Shown here piece after piece: positions 1-8,077 of a stretch of 24,694 bases of DNA. Both the position numbers and the translations under genes were made by a program. The notes below the pieces were generated by a model. The model saw only the letters and a program-made list of their open reading frames with translations, did no database searches and was not told the origin of the DNA. Every line of letters begins with the position of its first letter. Positions within the stretch are counted from its first letter, which is position 1. The stretch is from Prorocentrum cordatum. Lineage: Eukaryota; Sar; Dinophyceae; Prorocentrales; Prorocentraceae. The stretch lies in the NCBI GenBank assembly GCA_963575745.1, contig CAUYUJ010002699.1:1-24694 (forward strand), written 5' to 3'.

Positions 1-204
1 AGGAGCAGGAAAAATCAACGAATCGACACCGGATGTGTATTAACTTGACACGTTCTGATAGAGGGCCTCCTGGGGCCTCCTGGGAGCCTCCTGAGAATCT
101 CCTGCGGACCCCTGGGGCCTGTCCTGGGCGTCCTGCGGCCTCCTGAAGCTCTCTGGGACCTCCCCCTCCTCCTGCTTGCTCCCTCATGCACATCATCCGC
201 CTCC

Positions 205-262
205 TCCTTCTCCCTTCCATCTCCTCCTCCTCCTCCTCCTCCTCCTCCTCCTCCACCTCCTC
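205..262 (+). repeat. CTC trinucleotide microsatellite
   Basis: An almost pure (CTC)n run lies inside the segment that interrupts the first 307-bp unit. Confidence 0.95.
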
Positions 263-285
263 TTCATCGCGAACGGCATTTCGGA

Positions 286-447
286 GCCTAGAGTTGCGAG
301 GATGTCTCCAGCGTAACGGGCTGGACCACCTCGCGCGCGGCATCTCGGACCCCAGAGTTGGGACGATGTCTCGGGCGAAACGTGCTGCGAGGAAGTCTCA
401 GGCGAAACGGGCTGGACCACCTCGAGCGCGGCGTCTCAGAGCTCCGA
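286..447 (+). repeat. Partial copies of the 64-bp repeat
   Basis: The GGACCACCTC landmark of the 64-bp unit occurs at 323 and 414. The 91-bp spacing equals one unit plus a 27-bp partial duplication. Together with the CTC run upstream this forms the insert in the first 307-bp unit. Confidence 0.85.
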
Positions 448-1136
448 GTTGCGGGGGCCTCCTGGTGCCTCCTGGGGCCTCCTGGGGACCTCCTGGAGCT
501 TCCTCCTGGGCCTCCTGTGGCCTCGTGAACTCCACCTGGGGTTTCCTGAGGCCTCTTGGGGCTCCCAGGGGGGATATCTAACCTGTGGCCGTTTGGGCCT
601 CTCCAAATGGAGGGGGGGGGGCACAAGAGCAGGAAAAATCAACGAATCGACACCGGATGTGTATTAACTTGACACGTTCTGATAAGCGGCCTCCTGGGGC
701 CTCCTGGGAGCCTCCTGGGAATCTCCTGGATACCCCTGGGGCCTGTCCTGGGCGTCCTGCGGCCTCCTGGTGCCTCCTGGGCCTCCTGGGGACCTCCTGG
801 AGCTTCCTCCTGGGCCTCGTGTGGCCTCCTGAACTCCACCTGAGGTTTCCTGAAGCATCTTGGGGCTCCCAGGGGGGATATCTAACCTGTGGCCGCTTGG
901 GCCTCTCCAAATGGAGGGGGGGGGGGGGCACAAGAGCAGGAAAAATCAACGAATCGACACCGGATGTGTATCAACTTGACACGTTCTGATAGAGGGCCTC
1001 CTGGGGCCTCCTGGGAATCTCCTGGGGGCCCCTGGGGCCTGTCCTGGGCGTCCTGCGGTCTCCTGGACCTCTCTGGGGCCTCCTGAGGCTCGCAGGGTCC
1101 CATGGAGGATATGTAACATGTGGCCTTCTGGGCCCC

Positions 1137-1660
1137 CAGGCTGGACCACCTCTTGCGCAGCATCTGAGAGCTCAGAGTTGCGAGAATATCTTGTGCGAAA
1201 CAGACCGGACCACCTTGCGCACGGCATCTCAGATCTCAGAGTTGCAAGGATTTCTCAGGCGAGACGGGCCGGACCACCTCGCGCAGGGCATCTCAGAGCT
1301 CAGAAGTTCGAGGATGTCTCAGGCGAAACGGGCTGGACCACCTCGCGCGCGGCATCGGGGAGGTCAGAGTTTCGAGGATATCTCAGGCGAAACAAGCCGG
1401 ACCACCTCGCGCGCGGCATCTTGGAGCTCAGAGTTGCGAGGATGTCTCAGGCGAAACGGCCCGGACCACCTCTCGCGCGGCATCTGGGAGCTCAGAGTTT
1501 CGAGGATGTCTCAAGCGAAACGGCCCGGACCACCTCTCGCGCGGCCTCTCAGAGCTCAGATTTAGGAGGATGTCTCAGGCGAAACGCTCAATCCCGGACA
1601 ACTCAGAAACGAGAGTTGTGAGGATGTCTCAGGCGAAACGGGCCGGACCACCACATTTGT
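1137..1660 (+). repeat. 64-bp tandem repeat array
   Basis: GGACCACC recurs at 1143, 1207, 1271, 1335, 1399, 1463 and 1527, exactly 64 bases apart each time. Two degraded units follow (GGAC at 1596 and 1645). Each unit also carries GATGTCTCAGGCGAAACG and a CTCAGAGTT block. Because 64 is not a multiple of three, one open frame cycles through three different peptide versions of the same unit. This, together with the lack of a start or splice context, argues against a protein. No known family was recognised. Confidence 0.95.
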
Positions 1661-1835
1661 TTGAGGATGTCTCTGCTTAGCTTTCCCTCGGCCGGAATTA
1701 GCTTCTATCACAACAGCACCCCGTTCAGCAAGCTGTTTGGGGAATAAACAGTTCTGGGTCGAGGATTCATGGGTCCCCCCCCGATGGGATGGGCCCCAGG
1801 GTTCCACAGGGCTCCCCCCTGATGGGTTGGCAGTA
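1661..1835. other. Unassigned spacer
   Basis: Single-copy-looking sequence between the 64-bp array and the GAC tract. It contains two short C-runs. No gene or RNA was recognised. Confidence 0.5.
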
Positions 1836-2061
1836 CGACGGCGACGGCGGCGGCGACGGCGGAAGACGACGACGGCGACGGCGCCGACGGCAGACTACGA
1901 CGACGACGACGGACGACAACGACGGAAGACGGCGGAAGACGATGACGACGACAACGACGACGACGGCGACGACGACGGAAGACGACGACGACGACGGAAC
2001 ACAACGACGACGACGGACGACGGACGACGGACGACGGACGACGGACGACGGACGACGGACG

Positions 2062-2120
<59 letters not shown>

Positions 2121-2122
2121 AG
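1836..2122 (+). repeat. GAC/CGG triplet tract with a 7-bp sub-array
   Basis: Mixed GAC, GGC and GAA triplets lead into a run of the heptamer ACGACGG (about 2010-2065), then GGCGAC hexamers, then pure (GAC)n to 2120. The heptamer rotates the reading frame, so the Asp- and Arg-rich translations on either strand are not evidence of a gene. Confidence 0.9.
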
Positions 2123-2227
2123 CACCGCAGTACCACCGCCCACAGGGGAAAAGGAGGGAACCGACTCGCGCGGGGGGGTGCCCGAAGGCATCAGCATGAG
2201 GGGGGGCGGGGCGGAGCCCTGGGTCAC

Positions 2228-2611
2228 ATGCCCCCTCCTGGTGGGATGAGTCGGCCAGTGGTGGGGCCAAAGCCTAGGTCGCCTGACTTCGCGCGTCGTG
2301 CCCCGCGATGCGCTATCTTCGCTTCCTCGCGCCCCTGGAGGTGCCCTAGAAGGCCATGCCAGTTCGGATGGGGATCGGTGGAACGATGCCCAGCACCGAC
2401 GGCGCGGAGTCCACCCCGAACCGGCGCGCCAGCTCGTCCTCCGCCTCTCAGCGGCGAGCGGGGGGGGGAGAGCGAGAAGGAGAAGGCCTCCTCGGAAGGC
2501 TCGGAAGTCCTCCAGCCTTCTTCGGCGGTGGACGAACCTCGCTTTAGTAAGCCTCCCTTTGATGAAAACGGCCTGGGACCGAAACCGACGGACCTGGACC
2601 CGCAAAAATGA
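2228..2611 (+). CDS. Weak candidate coding segment, unknown product
   Basis: An open frame of 127 codons follows the GAC tract. Its last third is charged and less repetitive (Glu/Lys-rich, then a Pro/Asp-rich tail) and ends in TGA. The first part is Arg/Pro/Ser-rich, as expected of random GC-rich DNA, and the opposite strand is also open. There is no domain, no convincing splice site and no strong G/C-ending codon bias. It is listed only because it is the least repetitive open frame in this interval. Confidence 0.2.
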   Translation: MPPPGGMSRPVVGPKPRSPDFARRAPRCAIFASSRPWRCPRRPCQFGWGSVERCPAPTARSPPRTGAPARPPPLSGERGGESEKEKASSEGSEVLQPSSAVDEPRFSKPPFDENGLGPKPTDLDPQK

Positions 2612-2712
2612 CGGCCACGGCGCCCTCTCGCGAACAGGAAACGGCCAATTCGCTAATCGACGTGTCAGGGTAGGAGGTCTATCAGCCTCCGACTTCTGAG
2701 AAATTTTCTATT

Positions 2713-2921
2713 TGGACGCCCGAAATGGGTACGGAAAGAATGGGTACAATGCCCAACAACAAATGTTGTCCCAAACCAACAGCGGCCGCTGTTGGGCAGG
2801 CGGCCTTCTGTCTCGAATGGACACAGGCCGCGGCGGCGTGGACAGCGAATCCTGTTCAAGATGAACAGGAACTGCTGCTGGGCATCGTGCCCATTCTTTC
2901 CGTACCCATCTCGGGCGTCCA
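2713..2921. repeat. Foldback element with nested palindromes
   Basis: The 45-bp arms 2713-2757 and 2877-2921 are inverted copies matching at 41 of 45 positions, and all four differences are transitions. The 119-bp interior contains a perfect 20-bp palindrome at 2776-2795 (CCAACAGCGGCCGCTGTTGG). It also has 7-bp inverted arms at 2800-2806 and 2825-2831, and 9-bp arms around a 3-base loop at 2850-2870. The whole can fold into a long stem topped by several hairpins. It could be a foldback/MITE-like element, a hairpin RNA gene or a replication-slippage product. No terminal duplication was identified. Confidence 0.85.
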
Positions 2922-2929
2922 GATTCCAA

Positions 2930-3354
2930 TCCTTCCCCAAAGACACAGAGAATCTCTCAGCAGGCGCGAGGGCTTCTGAGAAGTCCCGCCGCACTCCGAG
3001 AAGGCCTGCTCCTGCTCTCCCTGCCCCCCCCCTCGCTCGCCGCCGAGCCTCCACGTCTACGTACGCGTACGTCACCGACGTGTGCCGCCTCGCCAGCGGG
3101 CGGAAGACGGGCTTGAGGGCCCGGCTCTCCTCTCGGGTGCGCCAGAAATTTTGCTGCGTCCTCAGGGGGACCTCGTCTGTCCCGTCGCATCCGTGCCGAC
3201 CCCGCGTCGAACCCGCGCCGAGTGCGCGCCAGATCCGCGCCGAGGCCGCCTCGAGCCCGCGTCGGCCACAGGAAAAGACACCGATCTGGGGGACAGGCGA
3301 GGCCCCCCGAAGATGCAGCGCAACAGAGCGGGGTGGGGGCCCAGAAGAGGGGGT
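2930..3354. other. GC-rich interval, no gene recognised
   Basis: Both strands have open frames through this interval, but codon choice and composition do not separate them. 3160-3270 contains degenerate CCGCGCCGAG-like units about 15-18 bp apart. No domain, splice pair or RNA was recognised. Confidence 0.5.
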
Positions 3355-3569
3355 GGAAGGGGCCCTGGGACACACAAGTAAATACACACACATAAAAAAA
3401 AATATCCCCCATGCTTTCCCATATTTTCTGGGTTTCTGTCTTCCCCCCCCACTGCCGATATTTCCCCATATTTTCCTGGGGAGGCGGAGGCGGAGGAGGA
3501 GGAGGTTAACTCATCGTGAGGAGAGGAGGAGGAGGAGGAGGAGGAGGAGGAGGAGGAGGAGGAGGAGGA

Positions 3570-3601
<32 letters not shown>

Positions 3602-3695
3602 GTGGAGGAGGAGGCGGAGGAGGCAGGAGGAGGAGGAGGATGGAGGAGGAGGAGGAGGGGGAGGCGACGAGAATTGTGTCTGGCATGTTTTCTGC
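3355..3695 (+). repeat. Dispersed repeat, copy A, split by a GGA microsatellite
   Basis: 3355-3482 matches 7435-7557: GAAGGGGCCC, then GGGACACACAA, an AT-rich stretch, CCCATATTTTCTGGGTTT, a C-run and TTTCCCCATATTTT. The tail of the other copy, around AATTGTGTCTG and TTTTCT, reappears here at 3663-3695. The intervening 180 bp is a GGA microsatellite. In the other copy head and tail are adjacent, so the microsatellite sits inside the repeat in this copy. Confidence 0.8.
3483..3662 (+). repeat. GGA microsatellite
   Basis: A purine-only (GGA)n tract with a short G-run near 3570, located inside dispersed repeat copy A. The mirror-repeat purine strand makes triplex formation plausible. Confidence 0.95.
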
Positions 3696-3770
3696 CCCTC
3701 CTTTAAGGGGTGCGGGGGGCGCCAGATGGACCGAGGCGTGCGGGTGCGGGCGAGCGGAGGTCCCAGGCCT

Positions 3771-4104
3771 CCTCATCCCGCCTCCTCATCACTCCTTCCC
3801 ATACTCCTCTCCTCCTCCTCCTCCTCCCTCCTCATCCTCCGTCCTCCTCCTCCTACCCTCTCCACTCCCCTCCCCTCATCCCTACTCATCCTCTCTACTC
3901 TCCTCCTCCTCCTCTCCCCCCCTCTTCCCCTCCTCCTCCTCACCTCTCCTCCTCCTCTCCTCCTCCTTCCCCCTCTCCTCTCCTCCTCCCCTGCCCTCCG
4001 CATCCACTCCTCCTCCTCCGTCCCCTCCTCCTCCTCCCTCCTCTTCCCCTCCTCCTCCGCCTCCTCCTCCTCCTCCTCCTCCTCCTCCTCCATTCCTTCC
4101 CTTT
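3771..4104 (+). repeat. CTC/CCCT pyrimidine tract
   Basis: Imperfect CTC with CCCTCT variants, becoming a purer CTC run at 4053-4094. It follows a purine tract on the same strand within 110 bp, a purine-to-pyrimidine switch. Confidence 0.9.
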
Positions 4105-4152
4105 CCTGATAAATGGCTTCTCCCCGTCGCACCCCGAGGCCGGTCGAAAGGG

Positions 4153-4184
4153 CGGGCCGGGCGTTTCGCCTGAGACTTCCTCAC
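4153..4184 (-). repeat. Solo inverted copy of the 64-bp repeat core
   Basis: On the minus strand this reads GAGGAAGTCTCAGGCGAAACG followed by a CCCGGCCC stretch, matching the partial unit at 388-413 and the core of the 1137-1660 array. It shows that the 64-bp family is dispersed and occurs in both orientations. Confidence 0.75.
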
Positions 4185-4220
4185 CGTTTATGACCCTGAA
4201 GCTTAAACATTGGCAACTGT

Positions 4221-4376
4221 TTCACAGATGGAGGGCGGGTCGTTTTCAACGGGTCGTTTTCGAAGTGTGGCTCTCGCAGTTGTTAGCTAGCGCCGCGCAC
4301 ATTCGCAAAAGAGTTTCACGGATTGAGGGCGGTTCCTTTTCAAAATGTGACTCTCGCATTAGCGCCGCGCACGTTC
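4221..4376 (+). repeat. Imperfect tandem duplication, period about 94 bp
   Basis: TTCACAGATGGAGGGCGG at 4221 and TTCACGGATTGAGGGCGG at 4315 start two related blocks that share CCTTTTC/CGTTTTC, CTCTCGCA and AGCGCCGCGCAC landmarks. The first copy has an extra CGTTTTC duplication. Confidence 0.75.
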
Positions 4377-4700
4377 TTCTTGGATTCCCATGGTCAACGT
4401 ACCAGAAGTGGTGTTTTGGAAAGATTCAGGATTTTGAGGGCGCAACAGTTACGTTGATTCGCGGTGCTGAAGTCCCATCCTCCGCCGGCCCCCGCTGAGA
4501 TCAGGGCGCGGCATTTTTTCTCACAGCGGGCGTCTTCGCCTGCCTGCGGGCGCCGGGACCCGCTCAGAGATCGACCTGGCTCGACCAGCGCAGCTGCGAT
4601 GTGGGGAGTGATTCGCAACGTCGGACCTGAGGGTGAGCAGCTGCCCCCTCCCCCCCTGTCCCCCTCCCCTGGGGTCCAAACGCCCGCCAGCGTCCTCACA
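4377..4700. other. Unassigned interval beside a candidate exon
   Basis: No domain was recognised. The plus strand from about 4630 to 4709 resembles an intron (GGTGAG, C-rich tract, CTGTCTCAG). The protein-like reading of the adjacent exon is on the minus strand, where the junction would be a GTGTGAG donor. Both readings are inference. Confidence 0.35.
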
Positions 4701-4977
4701 CTGTCTCAGCGTGCCTGGGGCCATGCCGGGCTCCGCCTCCGCGAGGCAGTCCACCACGAAGCCGACGACGACGACGGCCCGCGCCTCCGTGAGGCGGGCG
4801 AAGTTGGGCGTCTCCTCGTCGCCGAGCTCCCCAGTCAGCGTCAGCACCTTGCCGACCCAGCCCTTTGCCTGGAGGCCTCCCCAAACGTCGGCCCCGAGCA
4901 CGTTGGGGCCGCCGCACCGCGCCGCACCGCCGACGCGCCAGCGACGCACTGGCGACGCACCGGCGATGCAGCGGCGA
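4701..4977 (-). CDS. Candidate internal exon, unknown protein
   Basis: The minus strand from about 4910 to 4701 reads as a well-balanced protein: Gly-Pro-Asn-Val-Leu-Gly-Ala-Asp, then KVLTLTGELGDEETPNF, then a Val-rich hydrophobic stretch VVVVGFVVDCLAEAEPG. Almost every codon ends in G or C. The plus strand has the same third-position bias but a Ser/Pro/Thr-only composition, so minus is preferred. 4925-4990 (the first part on the minus strand) is a 12-bp minisatellite of GCTGCATCGCCG type and may lie outside the exon. A GTGTGAG donor could end it near 4700. It could be a downstream exon of the signal-peptide exon at 5722. No family was recognised. Confidence 0.4.
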
Positions 4978-5181
4978 TGCAGCGGCGATGCAGCGGCGCC
5001 GCTGGCGTGGAGCAAGTCCCACCAGCCCTCTGGGCTAGATCTACGGAACACTCTGTTTATGTTCTGTTGATCCGACGCACGCGAAGCAATTCTGCAGCCG
5101 ATCCCCTACAGTGGAGGCCAGTCCACAAGAAACCCTCCACAGGAAAGCCGACCCTGGAACCCCAGGACGTCCACGGATTTT

Positions 5182-5464
5182 TGGTGTGGGAGCGCCACGC
5201 TCTCCACAGCAAAACCATCGAAGCCCAAGAAACCCTGGGCACCCTGGAGCCGAGTACAGTCAACCCAGATAGTAAGGATGCGCGATAAGGATGCAAGGGC
5301 CTTGGACGCCCATCTCGAAGCGTTTCGAGCGGGGCGCGGCCAGCGAAAGTGGCCAAGGATGGACCCAGGAGGCCAGGATGCAAGGGCACCCTTGGGAGGG
5401 ATGCCTGTCCTCCCTATGCGGCTCGACTGCAGGGTGCTTCTTGGCAGGGGCCTCCACTGCACTC
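5182..5464 (+). repeat. Dispersed repeat, copy 1
   Basis: 5182-5256 matches 8263-8336 (GGTGTGGGA, CCACGC, GGGCACCCTGGAG landmarks) and 5431-5464 matches 8338-8374 (GCAGGGTG, TTCTTGGCA, CCTCCACTG). Here the two halves are separated by about 175 bp that the second copy lacks. The element lies in what would be an intron of the candidate minus-strand gene. Confidence 0.7.
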
Positions 5465-5499
5465 GCACACCCTCCCCCGCCCCGACCCCCGGGGCACGC

Positions 5500-5722
5500 C
5501 GTGGCATGGCATGGCCCACGTCGTGGGCCCGGGGCGCGGGCTCCGCGCGGGGCCCGCGGGCCGCGGGCGCTCGGGCCCGAGGCGGCGTGGGCCTGCGTCG
5601 GCGGCGTGCCCCGGGGGGTCGGGGGCGGCAGGCCCGCGGCCCGCCTTCTTCGCCTTCTTCCCCGCCCCGGCCCCCGGCCCCGCCAGCGCCAGCGCCAGCA
5701 GCAGCCCCGCGCGGCCGCGCAT
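5500..5722 (-). CDS. Candidate first exon with signal peptide
   Basis: On the minus strand the ATG at 5722 opens a protein starting MRGRAGLLLALALAGPGAG, a short basic N-region, a Leu/Ala core and a small-residue cleavage context. A Lys-rich AGKKAKKAGRG segment and a Pro/Ala/Gly/Arg-rich region follow. This is the form of a secretory signal peptide. It is the first ATG after a strong 3' splice site at 6027-6040, giving a leader of about 304 nt. The frame runs to a stop at 5414, but the real exon end is unknown. The next exon may be 4977-4701. GC content is extreme, so chance openness cannot be excluded. Confidence 0.35.
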
Positions 5723-6026
5723 CGCGAGGCGCCGCGCGAGGCGCCGCGCGCGAGGCGCCGCGCGCGCGCGGGGGCGCACCTCCACTCTTGGCGCGCCGCC
5801 AGCGGCGGGCGGGCCCGGAGGGAAGCGGGCGCCCTGGGCCCGGGCGCTCTCCTGCGGAGTCGAGGGCCCTCGGGAGCGCGCGCGGGAGCGCCGACGCTCT
5901 CGGCCGTCGCTCTCGGCCGTCTTCCTGTCAGTCCCCTCCCGCGCGGCGCGGCGGCGCCACTCTCGCCCGGCGGCAGCCCCGGTTTTTCGCTGCCTCGCCG
6001 GCGCAGGCGCCTCTGCCGAGCCGCCG

Positions 6027-6079
6027 CTGAAGAGAAAGAGCTGGCGCCAGCGCGTGCTTTCGCCCACCGAGGCCCTTAC
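6027..6079 (-). promoter_or_regulatory. Candidate splice sites upstream of the signal-peptide exon
   Basis: The minus strand has a pyrimidine-rich acceptor CTCTTTCTCTTCAG (6040 to 6027) and, 53 nt upstream of its end, a GTAAGG donor (6079 to 6074). The pair could bound a very small cis intron. Alternatively the acceptor could be a spliced-leader trans-splice site, if the organism is a dinoflagellate. Confidence 0.35.
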
Positions 6080-6169
6080 CAACACGACGCAGGCGGCTGG
6101 CTCAGCGAGGGCCGAGGCCGATGGCACGCGCCGTCGGCGGAGCCCACCCGGGCAGCACACCAGGTCAGC

Positions 6170-6352
6170 AGGAGGAGGAGGAGGAGGAGGAGGAGGAGGA
6201 GGAGGAGGTAGACGAGGAGGAGGAGGAGGAGGAGGACGACGACGACGACGAAGACGAGGAGGAGGAGTGGAGGTGGAGGTGGAGGTGGAGGTGGAGGTGG
6301 AGGAGGAGGAGGAGGGGAGGAGGAGGCGAGAGGAGGAGGAGGAGGAGGACCC
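6170..6352 (+). repeat. GGA microsatellite with GAC and GGT variants
   Basis: A purine-rich tract of GGA with an internal GAC block (6236-6253) and GGAGGT hexamers (6266-6300). Open frames here are Glu-, Arg- or Gly-runs, or Ser/Leu-runs on the other strand. Confidence 0.95.
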
Positions 6353-6544
6353 CCTCCCCCTCCAACTCGTCCCCCTCCCCTCCACACACGCTTGGGCTGC
6401 AGAACGTCACGCCCTGAGAAGCACCGGTGCAGGACCCGCGCTCCGCCCCGAAGGCGTCCTCAGACAGGCCCCAAGGGGGCCCGCGGGGGGGCCCCCGGAG
6501 GTCCTCAGCGGACGAGAGAGCCCCAGGGCACCGTCGCTCTCCCC

Positions 6545-6732
6545 GAGGAGGAGGAGGCGGGGGAGGAGGAGGAGGAGGAGGAGGAGGCGGAGGAGGAGGA
6601 GGAGGAGGAGGAGGAGGAGGACGGGACGAGGAGGACGAGGAGGACGAGGAGGCGGAGGAGGAGTAGGAGGAGGAGGCGGAGGAGGCGGAGGAGGAGGGGA
6701 GGCAGGAGGAGGCGGAGGAGAGGCAGTTGGGA
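6545..6732 (+). repeat. GGA microsatellite
   Basis: GGA/GGC triplets with occasional AGGAC, ending in a GGGAGG-type tract. Confidence 0.95.
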
Positions 6733-7299
6733 GGGAGGGGAGGATGGAGTCGAGGGATGGAAGAGTTCTTGGAGAAGAGGTGCGAGGGCAGGAGAGGACG
6801 AGCGAGGAGAGGGACCCAGGGACACGGCGTCCGCTCTACCCATCAGGGCAAAAAAAAACCGAGAGCACGGGGTGTGGGAGGTGGGCACTCGGGCAGCGGC
6901 AGCGACTTCGCTGCGGGCAGGGCCACTCGCCGAGGCGGTGGGCGAGAACCTCAGTGAGGCGGGGGGGGGGGGGGGCGTCTGGGCCCCCCGATCCCCCTCT
7001 CGGGCGTTGGCAGGACTGGGTTTAGTGGGGCCTGGTTCAGTGATGTGTACTGCCTGAGGTCGGGCATGTCCCCCTACAGGGGGATTGTAGAGGATGAACA
7101 AGACACATGGACAAGCAATGCTCAAACCTATTCAAGACATACTCCCAACAAAATCGCCCCCAGACTATTTTTTGACTATGCCCGGCCCACCTTCCCACAC
7201 TTGCCCCCCAGTGGTCGGGCGGCTCTTGCGACGCCGCCCGCCGGCCCCGTTGTCTCCTCCCGCCGGTGCGCTGCTCCTCGGCCCTCCCGCCCGCTGCTC
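6733..7299. other. Interval without a recognised gene
   Basis: It contains an A-run near 6850, a G-run at 6960-6974 and an AT-richer patch at 7085-7190. A CCCCCTACAG acceptor-like sequence occurs near 7079. Open frames on both strands lack coding bias and recognisable domains. Confidence 0.5.
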
Positions 7300-7312
7300 C
7301 CTATTCTCGATC

Positions 7313-7355
7313 TGCTCGCCCCTCCTCCTGCTCCTCCTCCTGCTGCTGCTCCTCC

Positions 7356-7399
<44 letters not shown>

Positions 7400-7434
7400 T
7401 CCTCCTCCTCCTCCTCCTCCTCCTCCTACTCCTC
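7313..7434 (+). repeat. CTG and CTC compound microsatellite
   Basis: CTC with CTG interruptions, a pure (CTG)n run at about 7356-7397, then pure (CTC)n. It abuts dispersed repeat copy B. Confidence 0.95.
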
Positions 7435-7590
7435 TGAAGGGGCCCCGGGACACACAAATAAATATACACAAATAACAGGATTCCCTGTATTTTCCCATAT
7501 TTTCTGGGTTTTTGTCTTCCCCCCCACTTCCCATATTTCCCCATATTTTTGGGGAGTCGACGATTAATTGTGTCTGTGTGTTTCTTTCCC
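7435..7590 (+). repeat. Dispersed repeat, copy B (contiguous)
   Basis: The unsplit relative of the repeat at 3355-3695. Head landmarks (GAAGGGGCCC, GGGACACACAA, TTTTCTGGGTTT, TTTCCCCATATTTTT) run directly into the tail (GGGGAGTCGACG, AATTGTGTCTG). CTC microsatellites lie on both sides. Confidence 0.8.
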
Positions 7591-7596
7591 TGCTGA

Positions 7597-7753
7597 TCCT
7601 CCTCCTCCTCCTCCTCCTCCTCCTCCTCCTCCTCTCCGCCTCCTCCTCTACGGCCTCCGCCTCCGCCTCCTCCTCCTCCTCCTCCTCCTCCTCCTCCTCC
7701 TCCTCCTCCTCCTCCTCCTCCTCCTCCTCCTCCTCCTCCTCCTCCTCCTCCTC
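7597..7753 (+). repeat. Long CTC microsatellite
   Basis: CTC with a few CTCTCC/CTACGG interruptions near 7635-7655, then an essentially pure run of about 85 bases to 7753. Confidence 0.95.
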
Positions 7754-8077
7754 ATCGATCGCACGGACGGAAACTGGGCCCTTCTGTAAAGGGGGCTCTC
7801 GGTGGCGAAATCCTCGAATGCGAGCAGCCCTCTGAGCTCTAGCGTCTAGCGCCCTTCCTCTTCCAAACCCCCTCCTTCCCCTTCGAGGAGGGGCTATCTC
7901 TGCTCCTGATTAATATCCCCCCTCCCCCACCCGACCGGCGACAAACCGGTCGAACAACGATGCCACATGCACTTCGCAACATGTTTTCTACCACGTTCGG
8001 GGGCGCCCAGCAATCACTCCGGGTTAATTTTTTCTCAAGGGTGCCCCCCATCCCTGTCAAGAGTGACTACCTACCGG
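7754..8077. other. Interval without a recognised gene
   Basis: Mixed-composition sequence with a short inverted CTTCGAGGAG region near 7878 and an AACCGGT patch near 7944. No coding segment or RNA was recognised. Confidence 0.5.

Larger units (their letters stand above)
61..1095 (-). repeat. 10-11 bp GC-rich minisatellite blocks
   Basis: Blocks at 61-180, 448-560, 685-860 and 992-1095 are built of CCTCCTGGGGC-like units, which read CAGGAGGCCCC on the minus strand. CCTG spacing runs mostly 9 to 12 bases with a mode of 10-11. The unit is not a multiple of three, so all frames rotate through it and translations are Pro/Gly/Ser/Trp-rich noise. The consensus resembles arrays near 8720 and 22318. 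Confidence 0.8.
1..1140. repeat. Tandem array, unit about 307 bp, interrupted
   Basis: A 58-bp core recurs at 3-60, 627-684 and 934-991. The first two copies are identical and the third differs by one base. Copies two and three are 307 bp apart, and copies one and two are 624 bp apart because about 270 bp of foreign sequence (181-447) interrupts the first unit. Each unit runs: core, then a CCTCCTGGGG-type array, then a block ending in GGGATATCTAACCTGTGGCC (560-585 and 860-893), then a G-run, then the next core. A diverged end block at 1100-1138 shows that a further unit was cut off by the 64-bp array. No gene was recognised. Open frames here repeat the minisatellite and are not treated as genes. 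Confidence 0.9.

Noticed and set aside
1118-1621. A repeat protein encoded by the 64-bp array
   Set aside because: Unit length is not a multiple of three, so a protein would show three alternating peptides. No start or splice context, and several frames are open.
1137-1660. CRISPR array
   Set aside because: The units are contiguous with no unique spacers, and the context is eukaryotic.
5349-7025. A 558-codon open frame on the plus strand
   Set aside because: It crosses two GGA microsatellites and extreme-GC DNA where stops are rare, with Arg/Gly/Glu runs and no domain.
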